NCBI GenBank assembly: GCA_012519645.1
Contig: JAAYPU010000129.1
Coordinates: forward strand, 1 to 5,351
Source of the DNA: Clostridiales bacterium
Lineage (GTDB): Bacteria; Bacillota; Clostridia; Peptostreptococcales; JAAYPU01
DNA: 5,351 bases
Direction: 5' to 3'
A model generated the notes under the pieces. The model worked only from the letters and a program-made list of their open reading frames with translations. It ran no database searches and was not told where the DNA came from. Numbering within the stretch: the first letter of the stretch is position 1; each line of letters opens with the position of its first letter. A program made the position numbers and the translations under genes. Shown here in pieces: positions 1 through 4,304 of the stretch.

Positions 1-2
1 TA

Positions 3-1085
3 ATATTTCACGCAGTAACAAAAAGAAAAGTTCCTGTATTCTTAGGTTCTTCCTTCGCCTTCATGGGTGCGATCATTGCCGTCAAGGAAGCATACAATGG
101 TGATCTTGCATATGCTCAAGGAGGTATCGTAATTGCCGGTCTCATATATGTATTATTTTCTTTTGTCATTAAAAAAATTGGTATGGACTTAATAAAAAAA
201 TATCTTCCTGCTCATGTAATAGGAGCAATGATAATCGTAATAGGATTAAATCTCGTTCCTGTAGCAGTAGGTATGGCAAGAGTCAACATTCTACTTGCAG
301 TAATAACATTAGGTGTAGCATTAATCATCAACTTCTTTGGAAAAGGCTTTTTCAGACAGCTTTCCATATTGGTCGGTGTAATAGTCGGTTATATAGCAGC
401 AATGGCACTAGGTCAATTAGATGCATCTGCATTCGCAAACGCTCAGATATTTGCCATCCCTTCATTCACATTGCCTAAATTCAGCGGCCCTGCAATAGCT
501 GTTATTGCTCCGGTCGTACTGGCAGTTTTCATGGAACATGTTGGCGATATAACAACAAACGGTCAAGTTGTAGGACAGGATTTCGTTAAAGACCCCGGAC
601 TTAACAGAACGCTTCTTGGCGACGGACTTGCTACATTAGTAGCAGGCTTGATAGGCGGTCCCGCCAATACTACTTACGGTGAAAACACAGGCGTTTTGGC
701 TATAACTAAAAACTATGACCCTTCTCTATTAAGATTGGCAGCTATATTTGCCATCATTCTAGGGTTTGTAGGTAAAATCGGAGGTTTTCTTCAAACAATA
801 CCCACTCCTGTTATGGGTGGCATAAGCTTAATGCTATTCGCAATGATAGCTCTTATAGGTGTTAAAACCATAAGAACTAACAATGTAGAATTCAATGCGG
901 TAAATGTTATAGTAATGGCAGCTATATTAATACTTGGACTATGGAGCACTTACCTGCAGAATATTACAGGAATCACTCTAGGGATCAAGATAACAGAGAC
1001 CGTTTCAATTGCTGGATTTAGCTTGGCTGCAATAGCAGGTGTTGTGTTGAATGCAATTCTATATAAGGTAACAAAGAAAGCTTAG
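3..1085 (+). CDS. Uracil permease-like NCS2 transporter, 5' end cut by window edge
   Basis: This is an integral membrane nucleobase:cation symporter of the NCS2 family, most like UraA/PyrP uracil permeases. The reading frame is open from base 3, and 20 residues precede the first Met at 63. They include the GSSFAF motif that in E. coli UraA sits around residues 70-75, so Met63 is internal and roughly the first 55 residues lie outside the window. The visible 360 residues are otherwise complete to the TAG stop. Numbering from the Met at 63, the substrate-site helices carry EHVGD (158-162) and NTTYGEN (202-208). Glu158 and Glu207 match the uracil-contacting Glu241 and Glu290 of UraA. UraA His245 is replaced by Asp162. 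The rest is a chain of hydrophobic helices typical of the 14-segment fold. The family call is firm; uracil over xanthine is likely, from the TYGEN motif and overall similarity. The promoter and any PyrR or other leader control are outside the window. Confidence 0.9.
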   Translation: MFHAVTKRKVPVFLGSSFAFMGAIIAVKEAYNGDLAYAQGGIVIAGLIYVLFSFVIKKIGMDLIKKYLPAHVIGAMIIVIGLNLVPVAVGMARVNILLAVITLGVALIINFFGKGFFRQLSILVGVIVGYIAAMALGQLDASAFANAQIFAIPSFTLPKFSGPAIAVIAPVVLAVFMEHVGDITTNGQVVGQDFVKDPGLNRTLLGDGLATLVAGLIGGPANTTYGENTGVLAITKNYDPSLLRLAAIFAIILGFVGKIGGFLQTIPTPVMGGISLMLFAMIALIGVKTIRTNNVEFNAVNVIVMAAILILGLWSTYLQNITGITLGIKITETVSIAGFSLAAIAGVVLNAILYKVTKKA

Positions 1086-1099
1086 AATTTCTTATCAAT

Positions 1100-1136
1100 A
1101 AAAAACCATGGTTTCATCAGTAAACCATGGTTTTTT
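1100..1136. terminator. Bidirectional intrinsic terminator between convergent genes
   Basis: A perfect 15-bp inverted repeat (1100-1114 pairs with 1122-1136) encloses a 7-nt loop. Each arm has a CCATGG core, with six A at the left edge and six T at the right edge. It starts 14 bases after the permease stop codon, and the UPF0316 gene converging from the other side ends at 1146. The A/T edges give a U-tract on either strand, so one hairpin can end both transcripts. Confidence 0.9.
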
Positions 1137-1145
1137 ACTATTAAA

Positions 1146-1679
1146 TTATTTCTTTATAAAGCCCCCATGAACAAATTTTGTATCATTTACTACTATGACA
1201 GCATTGTCCATAGTTGACTTTATTATGTGTACTGCTTTTGGAATGCGTTTACGTTTAACATGCAAAGACAATATATCACGATTCCCATCCTTGCCTTTTC
1301 CTTTTATTTCGGTAACTGCAAAGTTATTTTCTCTCAGTCGGTCTAAGAGCTCATTGCATGCACTGCTCTCCGGAATAATAACCTGAATGGAGCATAGTCC
1401 GAAAGCTAATTTATCCTCCATCCATGAGCCAACATAATTACCCACTGCAAAAGCAACAGCAAAAATAAACACACGTATAATGTCTTCCTGAAAGCCCTTT
1501 AATACCGTACCCGTAACAACCAACCATAAAAGCATTTCAAGAACAGCTATAATGGATCCCTTTACTCTCTCTCCTCTATTTATTAACACAAGTCGTATCG
1601 TTGAAACCGAAACCTCTATAATTTTACCGAAAAATATAAATAAATAAATCCATATACCGCTCATCTGAAAAATTTCCAT
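1146..1679 (-). CDS. UPF0316 / DUF2179 family membrane protein
   Basis: This 177-residue protein has the layout of the UPF0316 family (DUF5698-type membrane part plus C-terminal DUF2179; B. subtilis YebE belongs to it). Three hydrophobic segments at about 9-31, 42-62 and 68-86 are followed by the conserved stretch GNYVGSWMEDKLAFG (80-94) and a soluble alpha/beta region (about 95-172). That region is probably cytoplasmic and resembles the small ligand- or partner-binding domain found at the end of several Firmicute membrane proteins. No enzymatic role is established for the family and none is proposed here. The start was set at 1679 because AGGAGG lies 8 nt upstream. An in-frame ATG at 1703 precedes that ribosome binding site and would make the site part of the coding region. 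The gene stands alone, converging on the uracil permease, with its own probable promoter at 1756-1764. Confidence 0.85.
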   Translation of the reverse strand: MEIFQMSGIWIYLFIFFGKIIEVSVSTIRLVLINRGERVKGSIIAVLEMLLWLVVTGTVLKGFQEDIIRVFIFAVAFAVGNYVGSWMEDKLAFGLCSIQVIIPESSACNELLDRLRENNFAVTEIKGKGKDGNRDILSLHVKRKRIPKAVHIIKSTMDNAVIVVNDTKFVHGGFIKK

Positions 1680-1687
1680 CCTACACA

Positions 1688-1693
1688 CCTCCT
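1688..1693 (-). promoter_or_regulatory. Ribosome binding site that fixes the UPF0316 start
   Basis: The - strand reads AGGAGG here, inside the longer run GGAGGAGGTG, 8 nt before the ATG at 1679-1677. The alternative in-frame ATG at 1703 lies upstream of this site and has no comparable motif of its own, so the 177-residue form is preferred over a 185-residue one. Confidence 0.85.
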
Positions 1694-1755
1694 CCATCGT
1701 CAATATTATGTACCTTTGAACAAATCATATTCCGAAGGGTCTTTCTTATCTTTAG

Positions 1756-1764
1756 ATTGTACCA
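1756..1764 (-). promoter_or_regulatory. Probable extended -10 promoter for the UPF0316 gene
   Basis: On the - strand the sequence TGGTACAAT gives a TACAAT -10 box (1761-1756) with the TG dinucleotide of an extended -10 element. The matching -35 position (TACCTA at 17-nt spacing) is poor, as is common for extended -10 promoters. Transcription would begin near 1749, leaving a leader of about 70 nt. It lies just past the asnA terminator, consistent with independent expression. No operator or riboswitch fold was seen in the leader. Confidence 0.45.
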
Positions 1765-1815
1765 TAATACTAAACTATTAGGTATAGCCGGCATATCCTT
1801 ATTATCTTTTATAAT

Positions 1816-1842
1816 AAAAAAGGACGGTAACCGCCCTTTTTT
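1816..1842 (-). terminator. Intrinsic terminator of the asnA operon
   Basis: On the - strand six A precede GGGCGG, a TTA loop and CCGTCC, followed by at least six T, 13 bases after the asnA stop. The core stem includes one G-U pair on this strand. On the + strand the same position would be an A-C mismatch, so the hairpin is built for transcripts coming from asnA. Confidence 0.88.
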
Positions 1843-1855
1843 CCCAAGTGAACTT

Positions 1856-2860
1856 TTACAGAATAATGACACCTTTCTTCTCCATATCCTCTAACATGTC
1901 ATCCTCCCATACTGATGATTGTACTTCGCCGATATGGACCTTATCCATGAAGTACATACAAATTCTGGACTGTCCGATTCCGCCGCCTATAGTATAGGGG
2001 AGCCTGTCATTCAAAATATCCTGATGATAAGGTAATCCCCTTCTTTCATCAGCATTTGCTTCTGAAAGCTGCCTGTCCATAGCTTCGGCATCCACTCGTA
2101 TACCCATAGATGATACTTCAAAAGCAATATCTAAAAGACTGTGATACAAAATCAAATCTCCGTTTAAATTCCAGTCATCATAGTCCGGGGCACGTCCGTC
2201 ATGTCTTTCGCCGTTATGGAGCTTGCCGCCTATCTTCATCACAAATATTGCACCTTTTTCTCTCACATAAGCTGTTTCTCTGTCCTTTGGCAAAAGCTCA
2301 GGATACAGGTCCGCAAGTTCTTGGCTGGTTATAAACGTAACTTCTTTAGGCAGCTTAGCTTCAAACTGAGAAAACTTACTACCAATAAATTTTTCAGTAT
2401 CTAATAATACTTCGTATATTTTATTAACCGTATTCTTCAAAAAATCAATTGTTCTTTCTTCTTTTGAAATGACTTTTTCCCAATCCCACTGGTCCACATA
2501 TATAGAATGTATATTATCCAGCGTCTCGTCACATCTGATTGCATTCATATCAGTATATAGACCTTCACCTTTTTCGAACTTATATCTCTTTAAAGCTACT
2601 CTCTTCCATTTTGCAAGTGATTGAACAACTTCACACCTTCTATTTTGTGTACCGATTCCGGAGAATGAAACCGGACGTTCCACACCATTGAGATTATCAT
2701 TCAATCCTGTTTCAGGCAGTACAAACAAAGGTGCAGATACCCTTATTAAATTTAATTTCTGAGCCAGACTATTTTCAAAATGATCTTTGATAAGTTTTAT
2801 AGCTATTTCTGTTTCTTTAAGCGTTGTTTTGCTTGTATATCCCTCAGGTATATAATGCAT
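1856..2860 (-). CDS. asnA: Aspartate--ammonia ligase (asparagine synthetase A)
   Basis: This cytoplasmic enzyme makes L-asparagine from aspartate, ammonia and ATP, releasing AMP and pyrophosphate; it resembles class II aminoacyl-tRNA synthetase catalytic cores. The 334 residues match the family length (E. coli AsnA has 330). Recognisable family blocks, numbered from the chosen Met, are DNLNGVE (55-61), SLAKWKR (81-87), VDQWDWEK (122-129), RAPDYDDW (223-230), SSMGIRVD (250-257) and TIGGGIGQSR (290-299), the last being the motif-3-like nucleotide-binding segment. Between DYDDW and LNGD it lacks about ten residues present in the E. coli protein, probably a lineage difference rather than damage. 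The start at 2860 was chosen over the in-frame ATG at 2890 because GGAGG lies 7 nt upstream and inside the longer version. The gene follows a 43-codon gene by 36 nt and no promoter was seen between them, so the two are likely co-transcribed. Confidence 0.97.
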   Translation of the reverse strand: MHYIPEGYTSKTTLKETEIAIKLIKDHFENSLAQKLNLIRVSAPLFVLPETGLNDNLNGVERPVSFSGIGTQNRRCEVVQSLAKWKRVALKRYKFEKGEGLYTDMNAIRCDETLDNIHSIYVDQWDWEKVISKEERTIDFLKNTVNKIYEVLLDTEKFIGSKFSQFEAKLPKEVTFITSQELADLYPELLPKDRETAYVREKGAIFVMKIGGKLHNGERHDGRAPDYDDWNLNGDLILYHSLLDIAFEVSSMGIRVDAEAMDRQLSEANADERRGLPYHQDILNDRLPYTIGGGIGQSRICMYFMDKVHIGEVQSSVWEDDMLEDMEKKGVIIL

Positions 2861-2867
2861 ATGAATT

Positions 2868-2872
2868 CCTCC
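2868..2872 (-). promoter_or_regulatory. Ribosome binding site that fixes the asnA start
   Basis: GGAGG on the - strand lies 7 nt before the ATG at 2860-2858. A start at 2890 would add ten residues not expected from the family and would put this site inside the coding sequence. Confidence 0.85.
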
Positions 2873-2896
2873 ATTTTTTAAATATATCATAAAACT

Positions 2897-3028
2897 TTAC
2901 TTGCCTTTTTTTCTTTTTCCTTTACTGTTCTCGTATTTATTTTGAGAATTAAAAAATCCTTGTTCAGCGCTTTTCTTTTTCTTTTCTTCAATGATTTTTT
3001 TCATCATTTCCATATTCTTATCAGACAT
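2897..3028 (-). CDS. Small highly basic protein, 43 residues, function unknown
   Basis: An ATG at 3028 opens a 43-residue frame ending in TAA at 2899-2897. A full AAGGAGG lies 9 nt upstream and a near-consensus promoter lies further up, so this is a translated gene despite its size. The peptide begins MSDKNMEMMKKIIEEKKKK, probably a charged helix, continues through an uncharged stretch with Gly-Phe-Phe, and ends in a Lys/Arg/Gly tail (KGKRKKGK). It has 13 Lys and 1 Arg against 6 acidic residues. There is no signal peptide or membrane segment. Such composition suits contact with nucleic acid or ribosomes, or a short regulatory protein, but no family was recognised and no function is claimed. 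It is the first gene of a probable two-gene unit with asnA, 36 nt upstream of it. Confidence 0.78.
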   Translation of the reverse strand: MSDKNMEMMKKIIEEKKKKSAEQGFFNSQNKYENSKGKRKKGK

Positions 3029-3037
3029 ATCAATATT

Positions 3038-3044
3038 CCTCCTT
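3038..3044 (-). promoter_or_regulatory. Strong ribosome binding site of the 43-residue gene
   Basis: AAGGAGG on the - strand, 9 nt before the ATG at 3028, is the strongest single argument that the very short frame is a real gene. It is as good as or better than the sites in front of asnA and the ABC ATPase. Confidence 0.85.
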
Positions 3045-3064
3045 ATATAGAATACCCCAAAACA

Positions 3065-3093
3065 ATTATATTCATTTTAAAACCTTTTGTAAA
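3065..3093 (-). promoter_or_regulatory. Sigma-A-type promoter of the small protein-asnA unit
   Basis: On the - strand TTTACA (3093-3088, one mismatch to TTGACA) and a perfect TATAAT (3070-3065) are separated by exactly 17 nt. Transcription should begin near 3058, giving a leader of about 30 nt before the ATG at 3028. That leader is too short for a T-box or other riboswitch, so any asparagine- or nitrogen-dependent control would have to be by a DNA-binding protein, and no operator was recognised. Confidence 0.85.
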
Positions 3094-3102
3094 TAAAGGT
3101 TT

Positions 3103-3135
3103 CGGGTGTCAGGTCTCAGGTCTCGGGTCTCAGGT
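3103..3135 (+). repeat. Heptanucleotide tandem repeat, C-A/G-GGTCT unit
   Basis: Four full 7-bp units and a partial fifth are in register: CGGGTGT, CAGGTCT, CAGGTCT, CGGGTCT, then CAGGT. It begins just upstream of the -35 box of the small protein-asnA promoter and abuts a second 7-bp array. It is more GC-rich than the surrounding intergenic DNA. It encodes nothing evident. Confidence 0.85.
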
Positions 3136-3170
3136 AATTGATAATTGACAATTGAAAATTGACAATTAAT
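3136..3170 (+). repeat. Heptanucleotide tandem repeat, AATTGAN unit
   Basis: Five exact-length units follow one another: AATTGAT, AATTGAC, AATTGAA, AATTGAC and AATTAAT. The array starts at the base after the previous array ends, so 3103-3170 is 68 bases of continuous 7-bp periodicity with a change of unit in the middle. The array contains perfect TTGACA strings, but no convincing -10 partner was found for them. Confidence 0.88.
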
Positions 3171-3172
3171 GT

Positions 3173-3199
3173 AGAAATTTTGCTTTCGGCGAAATTTCT
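3173..3199 (+). other. 11-bp hairpin at the left of the structured intergenic region
   Basis: Bases 3173-3183 pair with 3189-3199 around a 5-nt loop (TTTCG). All pairs are Watson-Crick except T3181 with G3191, which is a G-U pair only in + strand RNA. It starts 3 nt after the AATTGAN array and ends 10 nt before the large branched hairpin. It has no trailing U-tract on the + strand good enough to call a terminator. Confidence 0.6.
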
Positions 3200-3209
3200 T
3201 CTTTCTTGC

Positions 3210-3418
3210 CTTAATTTAGTATATTTTTGAGTAATTTGATAAGCTTTCTATTCATCAGCCATTGAAAGCGATGGAATTTCGAAGTAAAAATGACAGGATG
3301 TCGTTTTTAGGTCAACCGCAGCATGGACGCTGTCGTTTGACCGTGCGAGAAATTCCTGAGATTGAAATGCTGCTGATGCAGAAAGTTTATCGTTAACGAA
3401 AAAATATGCTGAATTAAG
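3210..3418 (+). repeat. 209-nt branched inverted repeat with two internal hairpins
   Basis: The outer arms pair in register over five segments: 3210-3228 with 3400-3418 (19 bp), 3238-3249 with 3380-3391 (12 bp), 3253-3259 with 3372-3378 (7 bp), 3260-3263 with 3366-3369 (4 bp) and 3273-3280 with 3349-3356 (8 bp), separated by small internal loops. The tip branches into hairpin A (3285-3295 with 3299-3309, 11 bp, loop GGA) and hairpin B (3310-3315 with 3337-3342, continuing with 3319-3322 and 3329-3332, loop ATGGAC). The result is a three-way junction. The imperfect pairs T3217-G3411, T3220-G3408, G3243-T3386 and T3291-G3303 are all G-U in + strand RNA. Whether this is a MITE-like repeat, an RNA gene or both is open. 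Confidence 0.8.
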
Positions 3419-3438
3419 AGTCTTTTCAGTGTTAAAAG

Positions 3439-3466
3439 AAAAATCCTTCAGAATGAAGGATTTTTT
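3439..3466. terminator. Bidirectional intrinsic terminator, 12-bp stem
   Basis: Bases 3439-3450 pair perfectly with 3454-3465 around GAA. On the + strand it ends in six T (3461-3466). On the - strand the stem is followed by TTTTTCTTTT. It can terminate the ABC transporter operon about 57 nt after its last stop codon, and equally a + strand transcript through the branched repeat. Confidence 0.8.
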
Positions 3467-3473
3467 ACCTTAA

Positions 3474-3501
3474 CTATTAGTTCTTAGTTATTAGTTGAGA
3501 G
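3474..3501 (+). repeat. Third heptanucleotide repeat, TTATTAG unit
   Basis: Three 7-bp units in register (CTATTAG, TTCTTAG, TTATTAG) and a decayed fourth (TTGAGAG) sit between the terminator and the ATPase stop-codon hairpin. Read on the other strand the unit is TAACTAA-like, close to the TAATTGA register of the array at 3136-3170, so the two arrays may flank the structured region in inverted orientation. Confidence 0.6.
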
Positions 3502-3524
3502 GATTTCATCCATGAAATCCTCTC
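3497..3524 (-). repeat. 13-bp perfect hairpin overlapping the ATPase stop codon
   Basis: Bases 3497-3509 and 3512-3524 are perfect reverse complements with only two bases between them; as RNA this would be a 12-bp stem with a 4-nt loop. It covers the TGA stop (3525-3523) and the first bases after it. It lacks a U-tract on either strand, so it is not itself a terminator. It may protect the mRNA 3' end upstream of the real terminator at 3439-3466, or be the edge of an inserted repeat. Confidence 0.7.
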
Positions 3525-4293
3525 ACAGTACACTATTTAAGAAAGTAATTGCCTTTTCGTTTCTGGGATTTCCAAATACTTCCTGAGGGCTTCCTTCCTC
3601 AAGGATCCTTCCGTCAGCCATAAACACAACTCTGTCTCCGACTTCTTTTGCAAATCCCATCTCGTGAGTGACACAAAGCATGGTCATTCCCTGTTTGGCA
3701 AGATCTTTCATTACATTCAGAACTTCTCCAACAAGCTCAGGATCAAGAGAACTGGTTGGTTCATCAAAAAGCATGATTTCCGGCTCCATAGCGAGAGCTC
3801 TCGCTATGGCAACTCTCTGCTGCTGTCCTCCTGATAATTTGCTTGGGTATTCATTAAGCTTATCTATAAGTCCAACTCTTGCAATCAAACTTTTTGCAAG
3901 CTTCATAGCTTCTTCTTTTGTCTTTTTTCTTACATAAATTTGTGCTATCATAACATTTTCAAGTACAGTCATGTGCGGAAAAAGATTAAATCTCTGAAAT
4001 ACCATTCCCATCTCCAAAAGCATGGCTTTCTGCTTATCCGGAGCTATTTTATGCACCGTCCTGTTATGTTCTCTATGCAGAAATAATTCGTCATTAATAA
4101 AAATCTTTCCGCTTGTTATAGTCTCCAACTGATTGAGTGAGCGAAGAAAAGTAGACTTTCCTGCACCTGAAGGCCCGATAATACAGATTACTTCACCTTT
4201 TTTTACATTAAGATTAATATCCTTAAGAACCTCTAGATTCCCGAAAGACTTACATAAATGCTCTGTTCTTAAAATATATTGATAACCTCCCAT
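3523..4293 (-). CDS. Polar amino-acid ABC transporter ATP-binding protein (HisP/GlnQ type)
   Basis: This cytoplasmic ATPase subunit of an amino-acid importer (PAAT/HAAT family) has 256 residues, close to HisP. All nucleotide-binding motifs are intact: Walker A GPSGAGKST (40-48), Q-loop Gln100 in MVFQRFNLFPHMTVLENV, signature LSGGQ (153-157), Walker B IMLFDEP (173-179) with catalytic Glu178, D-loop SSLD (181-184) and switch His210 in VTHEMGFA. The MTVLENV and HEMGFA wording is typical of the amino-acid subfamily. A segment before the Q-loop (about 72-92) is longer than in GlnQ, as in HisP. The substrate cannot be read from the ATPase. The gene follows the permease by 9 nt and its ribosome binding site overlaps the permease stop codon, indicating coupled translation and a shared transcript that ends at 3439-3466. 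Confidence 0.95.
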   Translation of the reverse strand: MGGYQYILRTEHLCKSFGNLEVLKDINLNVKKGEVICIIGPSGAGKSTFLRSLNQLETITSGKIFINDELFLHREHNRTVHKIAPDKQKAMLLEMGMVFQRFNLFPHMTVLENVMIAQIYVRKKTKEEAMKLAKSLIARVGLIDKLNEYPSKLSGGQQQRVAIARALAMEPEIMLFDEPTSSLDPELVGEVLNVMKDLAKQGMTMLCVTHEMGFAKEVGDRVVFMADGRILEEGSPQEVFGNPRNEKAITFLNSVL

Positions 4294-4298
4294 ATCTG

Positions 4299-4304
4299 CC
4301 TCCT
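4299..4304 (-). promoter_or_regulatory. ATPase ribosome binding site overlapping the permease stop codon
   Basis: AGGAGG on the - strand lies 5 nt before the ATPase ATG (4293-4291) and shares two bases with the permease TAG stop (4305-4303). Ribosomes finishing the permease are delivered to this site. A second GGAGG follows at once within the ATPase codons 2-3, with no good downstream start to use it. Confidence 0.8.

Larger units (their letters stand above)
3173..3466 (+). ncRNA. Candidate structured RNA ending at a rho-independent terminator
   Basis: About 290 nt on the + strand fold into a small hairpin (3173-3199), a large branched stem (3210-3418) and a terminator hairpin with six U (3439-3466), in the order expected of a free-standing RNA. 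The irregular pairs in the drawn stems are G-U on the + strand and A-C on the other, which favours + strand RNA. No protein frame covers it. Against a gene: the promoter is unclear. The best candidate is TTGATA (3138-3143), 17 nt, GACAAT (3161-3166), which would start transcription near 3173, but it lies inside a tandem repeat and is weak. The same structure could be a mobile intergenic repeat. No known RNA family was recognised. Confidence 0.35.

Noticed and set aside
1704..1755. Riboswitch or attenuator in the UPF0316 leader
   Set aside because: About 70 nt of leader shows no strong stem or terminator-like hairpin and no recognised aptamer core.
1681..1872. A 63-codon - strand frame between asnA and the UPF0316 gene
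   Set aside because: It crosses the asnA terminator and the UPF0316 promoter, overlaps both genes, and has no convincing start site.
2110..2404. Two overlapping + strand open frames of about 70 codons
   Set aside because: They lie antisense inside asnA, have no ribosome binding site or recognisable protein features, and are explained as shadows of a strongly conserved gene.
2942..3148. A 68-codon + strand frame across the small gene and the first heptamer array
   Set aside because: It runs antisense to the well-supported 43-codon gene and through its promoter into tandem repeats. Its Phe-rich start is only the complement of the Lys-rich gene.
3103..3170. Possible CRISPR-like array
   Set aside because: The units are 7 bp with no spacers and no cas genes are nearby. 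This is a simple tandem repeat.
3138..3172. Promoter for a + strand RNA built from TTGACA strings in the AATTGAN array
   Set aside because: Perfect -35 strings arise from the repeat unit itself. The best pairings (TTGATA-17-GACAAT, TTGACA-16-TAATGT) have weak -10 boxes, so it was not listed as a feature.
3668..3937. An 89-codon + strand frame
   Set aside because: It is antisense to the motif-bearing core of the ABC ATPase and shows no family features or start signals.
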